Source of the DNA: Ascarosepion bandense
Taxonomy: Eukaryota > Mollusca > Cephalopoda > Sepiida > Sepiidae
Reading direction: 5' to 3'
Length of the DNA stretch: 64,000 bases
Assembly (NCBI GenBank): GCA_037127315.1
Contig: JBBBDQ010001124.1
Span: forward strand, 1,959,501 to 2,023,500
Shown: positions 52,801 to 64,000 of the stretch, one piece after another
How the letters are laid out: every line of letters starts with the position of its first letter
Numbering within the stretch: position 1 is the first letter of the stretch
Made by a program: the position numbers and the translations under genes
The notes under the pieces: generated by a model
Told to the model about the DNA's origin: nothing
Seen by the model: only the letters and a program-made list of their open reading frames with translations
Databases searched by the model: none

Positions 52801-55800
52801 TCCGTTTGTTTTTTTTTTTTTTTTTGTTTTTATATATATCTATGTTTGTTCTCCCCCCCCCCTTTTTGGAGTTCATGCTTCATTTAGGAGGAAAAAAAAA
52901 GTTTGAAATTTGCTGTTTATTCTGTTATGCCGACTACTTTGACCAAGTTATCAGCAGCCATTACAGCTCCATGCCACGTGTTGTTCTTTGAATGGGAATT
53001 TACCTAGCAGGCCAAACTCGCTTTGATATTTGGGAAAAGCAAGAATTGAAGAATGAATCTTAATTCAAATTTCCTGTGTTAAACTGTGAGGTATTTTCCG
53101 TTTGTTTTTTTTGTTTTTTTTGTTTTTATATATATCTATGTTTTTGTTCTCCCCCCCCCCCTTTTTGGAGTTCATGCTTCATTTAGGAGGAAAAAAAAAA
53201 GTTTGAAATTTATATTTATTCTGTTATGCGAAGCTACTTTGGCCAAGTTATCAGCAGCCATTACAGCTCCATGCCACGTGTTGTTCTTTGAATGGGAATT
53301 TACCCTAGCAGGCCGACTCGCTTTGATATTTGGGAAAAGCAAGAATTGAAGAATGAATCTTAATTCAAATTTCCTGTGTTAAACTGTGAGGTATTTTCCG
53401 TTTGTTTTTTTTTTTTTGTTTTTATATATATCTGTGTTTTGTTCTCCCCCCCCCCCCCCTTTTTGGAGTTCATGCTTCATTTAGGAGGAAAAAAAAAAAG
53501 TTTGAAATTTATATTTATTCTGTTATGCGAAGCTACTTTGGCCAAGTTATCCAGCAGCCATTACAGCTCCATGCCACGTGTTGTTCTTTGAATAGGAATT
53601 TACCTAGCAGGCCGACTCGCTTTGATATTTGGGAAAAGCAAGAATTGAAGAATGAATCTTAATTCAAATTTCCTGTGTTAAACTGTGAGGTATTTTCCGT
53701 TTGTTTTTTTTTTTTTTTTGTTTTTATATATGTCTATGTTTTGTTCTCCCCCCTTTTTTGGAAGTTCATGCTTCATTTGGGAAAAAAAAAAAAAGTTTGA
53801 AATTTATATTTATTCTGTTATGCGAAGCTACTTTGGCCAAGTTGTCAGCAGCCATTACAGCTCCATGCCACGTGTTGTTCTTTGAATGGGAATTTACCTA
53901 GCAGGCCGACTCGCTTTGATATTTGGGAAAAGCAAGAATTGAAGAATGAATCTTAATTCAAATTTCCTGTGTTAAACTGTGAGGTATTTTCCGTTTGTTT
54001 TTTTTTTTTGTTTTTATATGTAATATGTTTTTGTTCTCCCCCCCCCCATTTTTGGAGTTCATGCTTCATTTAGGAGGAAAAAAAAATTTATGTTTATTCT
54101 GTTATGCGAAGCTACTTTGGCCAAGTTATCAGCATACATTACAGCTCCATGCCACGTGTTGTTCTTTGAATGGGAATTTACCTAGCAGGCCGACTCGCTT
54201 TGATATTTGGGAAAAGCAAGAATTGAAGAATGAATCTTAATTCAAATTTCCTGTGTTAAACTGTGAGGTATTTTCCGTTTGTTTTTTTTTTTTTTTTTTT
54301 TGTTTTTATATATATCTATGTTTTTGTTCTCCCCCCCTTTTTTGGAGTTCATGCTTCATTTAGGAGGAAAAAAAAAAAGTTTGAAATTTATATTTATTCT
54401 GTTATGCGAAGCTACTTTGGCCAAGTTATCAGCAGCCATTACAGCTCCATACCCCGTGTTGTTCTTTGAATGGGAATTTACCTAGCAGGCCGACTCGCTT
54501 TGATATTTAAGAAAGCAAGAATTGAAGGTGAATCTTAAATTCAAATTTCCTGTGTTAAACTGTGAGGTATTTTCCGTTTGTTTGTTTTTATATATATCTA
54601 TGTTTTTGTTCTCCCCCCCTTTTTTGGAGTTTCATGCTTCATTTTAGGAGAAAAAAAAGTTTGAAATTTATATTTATTCTGTTATGCAGAAAACTACTTT
54701 GGCCAAGTTATCAGCAGCCATTACAACTCCATGCCACGTGTTGTTCTTTGAATGGGAATTTACCTAGCAGGCCGACTCGCTTTGATATTGGGGAAAAGCA
54801 AGAATTGAAGAATGAATCTTAATTCAAATTTCCTGTGTTAAACTGTGAGGTATTTTCCGTTTGTTTTTTTTTTTTTTTTTGTTTTTATATATATCTATGT
54901 TGTTATTTCTCCCCCCCTTTTTGGAGTTCATGCTTCATTTTAGGAGGAAAAAAAAAAGTTTGGAAATTTATATTTATTCTGTTATGCGAAGCTACTTTGG
55001 CCAAGTTATCAGCAGCCATTACAGCTCCATGCCACGTGTTGTTCTTTGAATTAGAAATTTACCTAGCAGGCCGACTCGCTTTGATGTTTGGAAAAGCAAA
55101 GAATTGAAGAATGAATCTTAATTCAAATTTCCTGTGTTAAACTGTGAGGTATTTTCCGTTTGTTTTTTTTTTTTTGTTTTTATATATATCTATGTTATTG
55201 TTTTCTCCCCCCCCCCTTTTTGGAGTTCATGCTTCATTTTAGGAGGAAAAAAAAAAAAAAGTTTGAAATTTATATTTATTCTGTTATGCGAAGCTACTTT
55301 GGCCAGTTGTCAGCAGCCATTACAGCTCCATGCCACGTGTTGTTCTTTGGTGGGAATTTACCTAGCAGGCCGACTCGCTTTGATATTTGGGAAAAGCAAG
55401 AATTGAAGAATGAATCTTAATTCAAATTTCCTGTGTTAAACTGTAGGGTATTTTCCGTTTTGTTTTTTTTTTTTTTGTTTTTTTATATATATCTATGTTT
55501 TGTTCTCCCCCCCTTTTTTTGGAGCATGCTTCATTTAGGAGGAAAAAAAAGTTTGAAATTTATATTTATTCTGTTATGCGAAGCTACTTTGGCCAAGTTA
55601 TCAGCCATTACAGCTCCATGCCACGTGTTGTTCTTTGAATGGGAATTTACCTAGCAGGCCGACTCGCTTTGATATTTGGGAAAAGCAAGAATTGAAGAAT
55701 GAATCTTAATTCAAATTTCCTGTGTTAAACTGTGAGGTATTTTCCGTTTGTTTTTTTTTTTTGTTTTTATATATATCTATGTTTTTGTTCTCCCCCCCTT

Positions 55801-58800
55801 TTTTGGAGTTCATGCTTCATTTAGGAGGAAAAAAAAAAAGTTTGAAATTTATATTTATTCTGTTATGCGACTACTTTGGCCAAGTTATCAGCAGCCATTG
55901 CAGCTCCATACACGTGTTGTTCTTTGAATGGGAATTTACCTAGCAGGCCGACTCGCTTTGATATTTGGGAAAAGCAAGAATTGAAGAATGAATTCAAATT
56001 TCCTGTGTTAAACTGTGAGGTATTTTCCGTTTGTTTTTTTTTTTTTGTTTTTATATATATCTATGTTTTTGTTCTCCCCCCCTTTTTTGGAGTTCATACT
56101 TCATTTAGGAGGAAAAAAAAAAGTTTGAAATTTATATTTATTCTGTTATGCGAAGCTACTTTGGCCAAGTTATCAGCAGCCATTGCAGCTCCATGCCACG
56201 TGTTGTTCTTTGAATGGGAATTTACCTAGCAGGCCGACTCGCTTTGATATTTGGGAAAAGCAAGAATTGAGAATGAATCTTAATTCAAATTTCCTGTGTT
56301 AAACTGTGAGGTATTTTCCGTTTGTTTTTTTTTTTTTTTTGTTTTTATATATATCTATGTTTTTGTTCTCCCCCCCCCCTTTTTTGGAGTTCATGCTTCA
56401 TTTGGGAGGGAAAAAAAAAAGTTTGAAATTTATATTTATTCTGTTATGCGAAGCTACTTTGGCCAAGTTATCAGCAGCCATTACAGCTCCATGCCACGTG
56501 TTGTTCTTTGAATGGGAATTTACCTAGCAGGCCGACTCGCTTTGATGTTGGAAAAGCAAGAATTGAAGAATGAATCTTAATTCAAATTTCCTGTGTTAAA
56601 CTGTGAGGTATTTTCCGTTTGTTTTTTTTTTTTTTTTTGTTTTTATATATATCTGTTTTTGTTCTCCCCCCCTTTTTTGGAGTTCATGCTTCATTTAGGA
56701 GGAAAAAAAAAAGTTTGAAATTTATATTTATTCTGTTATGCGAAGCTACTTTGGCCAAGTTATCAGCAGCCATTACAGCTCCATGCCACGTGTTGTTCTT
56801 TGAATGGGAATTTACCTAGCAGGCCGACTCGCTTTGATATTTGGGAAAAGCAAGTGAAGGAATGAATCTTAATTCAAATTTCCTGTGTTAAACTGTGAGG
56901 TATTTTCCGTTTGTTTTTTTTTTTTTTTTTTTTTTTTGTTTTTATATATATCTATGTTTTTGTTCTCCCCCCTTTTTTGGAGTTCATGCTTCATTTAGGA
57001 GGAAAAAAAAAGTTTGAAATTTATATTTATTCTGTTATGCGAAGCTACTTTGGCCAAGTTATCAGCAGCCATTACAGCTCCATGCCACGTGTTGTTCTTT
57101 GAATGGGAATTTACCTAGCAGGCCGACTCGCTTTGATATTTAGGAGAAAAGCAAGAATTGAAGAATGAATCTTAATTCAAATTTCCTGTGTTAAACTGTG
57201 AGGTATTTTCCGTTTGTTTTTTTTTTTTTTTTTTTTTTATATATATCTATGTTTTTGTTCTCCCCCCCTTTTTGGAGTTCATGCTTCATTTAGGAGGAAA
57301 AAAAAAAGTTTGAAATTTATATTTATTCTGTTATGCGAAGCTACTTTGGCCAAGTTATCAGCAGCCATTACAGCTCCATGCCACGTGTTGTTCTTTGAAT
57401 GGGAATTTACCTAGCAGGCCGACTCGCTTTGATATTTGGGAAAAGCAAGAATTGAAGAATGAATCTTAATTCAAATTTCCTGTGTTAAGCTGTGAGGTAT
57501 TTTCCGTTTGTTTTTTTTTTTTTTTTTGTTTTTATATATATCTATGTTTTTGTTCTCCCCCTTTTTTGGAGTTCATGCTTCATTTGGGAAAAAAAGTTTG
57601 AAATTTATATTTATTCTGTTATGCGAAGCTACTTTGGCCAAGTTATCAGCAGCCATTACAGCTCCATGCCACGTGTTGTTCTTTGAATGGGAATTTACCT
57701 AGCAGGCCGACTCGCTTTGATATTTGGGAAAAGCAAGAATTGAAAGAATGAATCTTAATTCAAATTTCCTGTGTTAAACTGTGAGGTATTTTCCGTTTTG
57801 TTTTTTTTTTTTTTTTTTGTTTTTATATATATCTATGTTTTTTTGTTCTCCCCCCCCCCTTTTTTTGGAGTTCATGCTTCATTTGGGAGGAAAAAAAAAG
57901 TTTGAAATTTATATTTATTCTGTTATGCGAAGCTACTTTGGCCAAGTTATCAGCAGCCATTACAGCTCCATGCCACGTGTTGTTCTTTGAATGGGAATTT
58001 ACCTAGCAGGCCGACTCGCTTTGATATTTGGGAAAAGCAAGAATTGAAGAATAGATGTTAATTTCAAGTTTCCGCAGCGTTTAAACGACGAGGTATTTTC
58101 CGTTTGTTTTTTTTTTTTGTTTTTATATATCTATGTTTTTGTTCTCCCCCCCCCCTTTTTGGAGTTCATGCTTCATTTTAGGAGAAAAAAAAAAAAAGTT
58201 TGAAATTTATATTTATTCTGTTATGCGAAACTATGGCCAAGTTATCAGCAGCCATTACAGCTCCATGCCACGTGTTGTTCTTTGAATGGGAATTTACCTA
58301 GCAGGCCAAACTCGCTTTGATATTTGGGAAAAGCAAGAATTGAAGAATGAATCTTAATTCAAATTTCCTGTGTTAAACTGAGAGTATTTTCCGTTTGTTT
58401 TTTTTTTTGTTTTTATATATATCTATGTTTTGTTCTCCCCCCCTTTTTTGGAGTTCATGCTTCATTTGGAGGAAAAAAAAAGTTTGAAATTTATATTTAT
58501 TCTGTTATGCGAAGCTACTTTGGCCAAGTTATCAGCAGCCATTACAGCTCCATGCCACGTGTTGTTCTTTGAATGGGAATTTACTAGCAGGCCGACTCGC
58601 TTTGATATTTGGGAAAAGCAAGAATTGAAGAATGAATCTTAATTCAAATTTCCTGTGTTAAACTGTGAGGTATTTTCCGTTTGTTTTTTTTTTTTTTGTT
58701 TTATATATATCTATGTTTTTGTTCTCCCCCCCCCCCTTTTTGGAGTTCATGCTTCATTTGGAGGAAAAAAAAAAAGTTTGAAATTTATATTTATTCTGTT

Positions 58801-61800
58801 ATGCGAAGCTACTTTGGCCAAGTTATCAACAGCCATTACAGCTCCATGCCACGTGTTGTTCTTTGAATGGGAATTTACCTAGCAGGCCGACTATTTTGAT
58901 ATTTGGGAAGCAAAAATTGAAGAATGAATCTTAATTCAAATTTCCTGTGTTAAACTGTGAGGTATTTTCCGTTTGTTTTTTTTTTTTTTTTTTTTGTTTT
59001 TATATATATCTATGTTTTTGTTCTCCCCCCCTTTTTTGGAGTTCATGCTTCATTTTAGGAGAAAAAAAAAAAAAAAGTTTGAAATTTATATTTATTCTGT
59101 TATGCGAAGCTACTTTGGCCAAGTTATCAGCAGCCATTACAGCTCCATGCCACGTGTTGTTCTTTGAATGGGGAATTTACCTAGCAGGCCGACTCGCTTT
59201 GATATTTGGGAAAAGCAGAGAATTGAAGAATGAATCTTAATTCAAATTTCCTGTGTTAAACTGTGAGGTATTTTCCGTTTGTTTTTTTTTTTTTTTTTTG
59301 TTTATATATATCATGTTGTTGTTCTCCCCCCTTTTTTGGAGTTCATGCTTCATTTTTAGGAGGAAAAAAAAAAAGTTTGAAATTTATATTTATTCTGTTA
59401 TGCGAAGCTACTTTGGCCAAGTTATCAACCATTACAGCTCCATGCCACGTGTTGTTCTTTGAATGGGAATTTACCTAGCAGGCCGACTCGCTTTGATATT
59501 TGGGAAAAGCAAAGAATTGAAGAATGAATCTTAATTCAAATTTCCTGTGTTAAACTGTGAGGTATTTTCCGTTTGTTTTTTTTTTTTTTTTGTTTTTATA
59601 TATATCTATGTTTTTGTTCTCCCCCCCTTTTTTTGGAGTTCATGCTTCATTTGGGAGGAAAAAAAAAGTTTGAAATTTATATTTATTCTGTTATGCGAAG
59701 CTACTTTGGCCAAGTTATCAGCAGCATTACAGCTCCATGCCACGTGTTGTTCTTTGAATGGGAATTTACCTAGCAGGCCGACTCGCTTTGATATTTGGGA
59801 AAAGCAAGAATTGAAGAATGAATCTTAATTCAAATTTCCTGTGTTAAACTGTGAGGTATTTTCCGTTTGTTTTTTTTTTTTTTTTGTTTTTATATATATC
59901 TATGTTTTTGTTCTCCCCCCCTTTTTGGAGTTCATGCTTCATTTAGGAGGAAAAAAAAAAGTTTTGAAATTTATATTTATTCTGTTATGCGAAGCTACTT
60001 TGGCCAAGTTATCAGCAGCCATTACAGCTCCATGCCACGTGTTGTTCTTTGAATGGGAATTTACCTAGCAGGCCGACTCGCTTTGATATTTGGGAAAAGC
60101 AAGAATTGAAGAATGAATCTTAATTCAAATTTCCTGTGTTAAACTGTGAGGTATTTTCCGTTTGTTTTTTTTTTTTTTGTTTTTATATATATCTATGTTT
60201 TGTTCTCCCCCCTTTTTTTGGAGTTCATGCTTCATTTAGGAGGAAAAAAAAAAAAAGTTTGAAATTTATATTTATTCATATGCGAAGCTACTTTGGCCAA
60301 GTTATCAGCGGCCATTACAGCTCCATGCCACGTGTTGTTCTTTGAATGGGAATTTACCTAGCAGGCCGACTCGCTTTGATATTTGGGAAAAGCAAGAATT
60401 GAAGAATAGATCAAATTTCCTGTGTTAAACTGTGAGGTATTTTCCGTTTGTTTTTTTTTTGTTTTTATATATATCTATGTTTTTGTTCTCCCCCCCCCCC
60501 TTTTTTTGGAGTTCATGCTTCATTTAGGAGGAAAAAAAAAAGTTTGAAATTTATATTTATTCTGTTATGCGAAGCTACTTTGGCCAAGTTATCAGCAGCC
60601 ATTACAGCTCCATGCCACGTGTTGTTCTTTGAATGGGAATTTACCTAGCAGGCCGACTCGCTTTGATATTTGGGAAAAGCAAGAATTGAAGAATGAATCT
60701 TAATTCAAATTTTCTGTGTTAAACTGTGAGGTATTTTCCGTTTGTTTTTTTTTTTTTTTTGTTTTTATATATATCTATGTTTTGTTCTCCCCCCCTTTTT
60801 GGAGTTCATGCTTCATTTGGGAGAAAAAAAAAGTTTGAAATTTATATTTATTCTGTTATGCGAAGCTACTTTGGCCAGGTTATCCAGCAGCCATTACAGC
60901 TCCATGCCACGTGTTGTTCTTTGAATGGGAATTTACCTAGCAGGCCGACTCGCTTTGATATTTGGGAAAAGCAAGAATTGAAGAATGAATCTTAATTCAA
61001 ATTTCCTGTGTTAAACTGTGAGGTATTTTCCGTTTGTTTTTTTTTTTTTTGTTTTTATATATATCTATGTTTTTGTTCTCCCCCCCCTTTTTTGGAGTTC
61101 ATGCTTCATTTAGGAGGAAAAAAAAGTTTGAAATTTATATTTATTCTGTTATGCGAAGCTACTTTGGCCAAGTTATCAGCAGCCATTACAGCTCCATGCC
61201 ACGTGTTGTTCTTTGAATGGGAATTTACCTAGCAGGCCGACTCGCTTTGATATTTGGGAAAAGCAAGAATTGAAGAATGAATCTTAATTCAAATTTCCTG
61301 TGTTAAACTGTGAGGTATTTTCCGTTTGTTTTTTTTTGCCGCCATTTTATATATATCTATGTTTTTGTTCTCCCCCCCTTTTTTGGAGTTCATTATTGCT
61401 TCATTTAGGAGGAAAAAAAAAAGTTTGAAATTTATATTTATTCTGCAACATGCCGAAGCTACTTTGGCCAAGTTATCAGCAGCCATTACAGCTCCATGCC
61501 ACGTGTTGTTCTTTGAATGAAGATTTACCTAGCAGGCCGACTCGCTTTGATATTTGGGAAAAGCAAGAATTGAAGAATGAATCTTGAATTCAAATTTCCT
61601 GTGTTAAACTGTGAGGTATTTTCCGTTTGTTTTTTTTTTTTTTTTTTTTTTGTTTTTATATATATCTATGTTTTGTTCTCCCCCCTTTTTTGGAGTTCGT
61701 AATGCTTCATTTAGGAGGAAAAAAAAAAAGTTTGAAATTTATATTTATTCTGTTATGCGAAGCTACTTTGGCCAAGTTATCAGCAGCCATTACAGCTCCA

Positions 61801-63414
61801 TGCCACGTGTTGTTCTTTGAATGGGAATTTACCTAGCAGGCCGACTCGCTTTGATATTTGGGAAAAGCAAGAATTGAAGAATGAATCTTAATTCAAATTT
61901 CCTGTGTTAAACTGTGAGGTATTTTCCGTTTTGTTTTTTTTTTTTTTGTTTTTATATATATCTATGTTTTTGTTCTCCCCCCCCCCCTTTTTTTGGAGTT
62001 CATGCTTCATTTGGGAGGAAAAAAAAAGTTTGAAATTTATATTTATTCTGTTATTAACGACTACTTTGGCCAAGTTATCAGCAGCAGCCATTACAGCTCC
62101 ATGCCACGTATTTGTTCTTTGAATGGGAATTTACCTAGCAGGCCGACTCGCTTTGATATTTGGGAAAAGCAAGAATTGAAGAATGAATCTTAATTCAAAT
62201 TTCCTGTGTTAAACTGTGAGGTATTTTCCGTTTGTTTTTTTTTTTTTTTTTGTTTTTATATATATCTATGTTTTTGTTCTCCCCCCTTTTTTGGAGTTCA
62301 TGCTTCATTTAGGAGGAAAAAAAAAAGTTTGAAATTTTATATTTATTCTGTTATGCGAAGCTACTTTGGCCAAGTTATCAGCAGCCATTACAGCTCCATG
62401 CCACGTGTTGTTCTTTGAATGGGAATTTACCTAGCAGGCCGACTCGCTTTGATATTTGGGAAAAGCAAGAATTGAAGAATGAATCTTAATTCAAATTTCC
62501 TGTGTTAAACTGTGAGGTATTTTCCGTTTGTTTTTTTTTTTTGTTTATATATATCTATGTTTTTGTTCTCCCCCCCTTTTTGGAGTTCATGCTTCATTTT
62601 AGGAGGAAAAAAAAAAAGTTTGAAATTTATATTTATTCTGTTATGCGAAGCTACTTTGGCCAAGTTATCAGCAGCCATTACAGCTCCATGCCACGTGTTG
62701 TTCTTTGAATGGGAATTTACCTAGCAGGCCGACTCGCTTTGATATTTGGGAAAAGCAAGAATTGAAGATAAAATCTTAATTCAAATTTCCTGTGTTAAAC
62801 TGTGAGGTATTTTCCGTTTGTTTTTTGTTTTTTTTGTTTTTATATATATCTATGTTTTTGTTCTCCCCCCCCCCCTTTTTTGGAGTTCATGCTTCGTTTA
62901 GGAGGAAAAAAAAAAAAAGTTTGGGGTATATTTATTCTGTTATGCGAAGCTACTTTGGCCAAGTTATCAGCAGCCATTACAGCTCCATGCCACGTGTTGT
63001 TCTTTGAATACAATTTACCTAGCAGGCCGACTCGCTTTGATATTTGGGAAAAGCAAGAATTGAAGAATGAATCTTAATTCAAATTTCCTGTGATAAACTG
63101 TGAGGTATTTTCCGTTTGTTTTTTTTGTTTTTTGTTTATATATATCTATGTTTTTGTTCTCCCCCCCCCCCTTTTTTTGGAGTTCATGCTTCATTTAGGG
63201 AGGAAAAAAAAGTTTGAAATTTATATTTATTCTGTTATGCCGAAGCTACTTTGGCCAAGTTATCAGCAGCCATTACAGCTCCATACCACGTGTTGTTCTT
63301 TGAATGGGAATTTACCTAGCAGGCCGACTCGCTTTGATATTTGGGAAAAGCAAGAATTGAAGAATGAATCTTAATTCAAATTTCCTGTGTTAAACTGTGA
63401 GGTATTTTCCGTTT

Positions 63415-63449
<35 letters not shown>

Positions 63450-64000
63450 TTTTTTTATATATATCTATGTTATTGTTCTCCCCCCCCCCCCCTTTCCAGG
63501 TTCATGCTTCATTTAGGAGGAAAAAAAAAAGTTTGAAATTTATATTTATTCTGTTATGCGGCTTCTTTGGCCAAGTTATCAGCAGCCATTACAGCTCCAT
63601 GCCACGTGTTGTTCTTTGAATGGGAATTTACTAGCAGGCCGACTCGCTTTGATATTTGGGAAAAGCAAGAATTGAAGAATGAATCTTAATTCAAATTTCC
63701 TGTGTTAAACTGTGAGGTATTTTCCGTTTTGTTTTTTTTTTTTGTTTATATATATCTGTTCTTGTTCTCCCCCTTTTTGGAGTTCATGCTTCATTTAGGA
63801 GAAAAAAAAAAGTTTGAAATTTATATTTATTCTGTTATGCGAAGCTACTTTGGCCAAGTTATCAGCCATTTACAGCTCCATGCCACGTGTTGTTCTTTGA
63901 ATGGGAATTTACCTAGCAGGCCGACTCGCTTTGATATTTGGGAAAAGCAAGAATTGAAAGATGAATCTTAATTCAAATTTCCTGTGTTAAACTGTGAGGT
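39928..64000. repeat. Satellite array: about 296-bp unit, about 82 copies, continuing beyond the window
   Basis: From catgccacgtgttgttcttt (39928) to the last base the sequence is one head-to-tail array. From 80 unit marks (ctgtgaggtattttcc, 40643 to 63990) the mean period is about 296 bp. Order within a unit: ccacgtgttg (E-box), gaatgggaatttacctagca, ggccgactcgctttgatatt, gaatgaatcttaattcaaat, gtattttccgtttg, T-run (about 8-30), gtttttatatatatctatgt, ttgttct with C-run (about 4-15), ggagttcatgcttcattt, aggagg with A-run (about 5-16), gtttgaaatttatatttatt, gcgaagctactttggccaag, ttatcagcagccattacagc. Copies are near-identical outside the homopolymers. The many small open frames vary with run length and carry no domain, so they are not genes. 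Confidence 0.95.

Noticed and set aside
40645..63971. Many 60-97-codon open frames with Phe/Ser/Leu-rich starts in the satellite array
   Set aside because: They are the same repeat unit read in frames set by homopolymer length. They change frame from unit to unit and carry no domain.

Overview
The window looks like repeat-dominated intergenic or intronic DNA from an animal nuclear genome. It is AT-rich and full of (TA)n and (TG)n microsatellites, and it carries 5S- and tRNA-derived SINE pieces, non-LTR retrotransposon fragments, Penelope-like elements with hammerhead ribozymes, a Gypsy element, Helitrons and a mariner. This mix suits a lophotrochozoan, perhaps a mollusc or cephalopod. That taxonomic guess is inference from repeat style, not from a diagnostic gene. 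I found no host protein-coding gene that I can support. Nearly all recognisable coding sequence is decayed transposon protein.

Layout. 1-13 kb: SINE-like pieces, a 24-bp minisatellite, two 5S rRNA-like SINEs, several minus-strand fragments of one RT-encoding LINE family, 3' ends of a second LINE family, a four-copy 158-bp tandem block and several hairpin-forming inverted repeats between TA tracts. 14-21.6 kb: a non-autonomous Helitron (14000-14516), a degraded Gypsy retrotransposon with LTRs, gag, zinc knuckle, protease, RT, RNase H and integrase remnants (15735-19518), and a LINE RT pseudogene split by a second Helitron (19940-20669). The LINE is followed by a roughly 146-bp tandem duplication that appears to derive from its RT. 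21.6-32 kb: a mariner whose 5' end (21609), middle (22665) and C-terminal end (31738-31965) can be recognised. Between the last two lies an array of about 44 copies of a roughly 203-bp unit, which is itself the catalytic-core segment of the mariner transposase. 32-34 kb: a long foldback element, a 620-bp purine tract and a small pogo-like MITE.

34-37.8 kb: a Penelope-like element (PLE) cluster. A plus-strand PLE has a degenerate minimal hammerhead upstream of its ORF. Two minus-strand PLE 3' ends follow. One carries an intact-looking hammerhead ribozyme core with a 14-bp perfect stem I. A Gypsy integrase fragment lies between them. 37.8-39.9 kb: no recognised repeat family, with some promoter-like motifs. 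39.93-64 kb: one uninterrupted satellite array of about 82 copies of a roughly 296-bp unit, running off the window end. Each unit has three variable homopolymer tracts (T, C, A) and one CACGTG E-box.

The strongest leads are the transposase-derived satellite, the PLE hammerhead ribozyme with inverted stem arms, and the 24-kb homopolymer-rich satellite. Assembly or consensus error in the arrays has to be excluded before base-level variants are interpreted.
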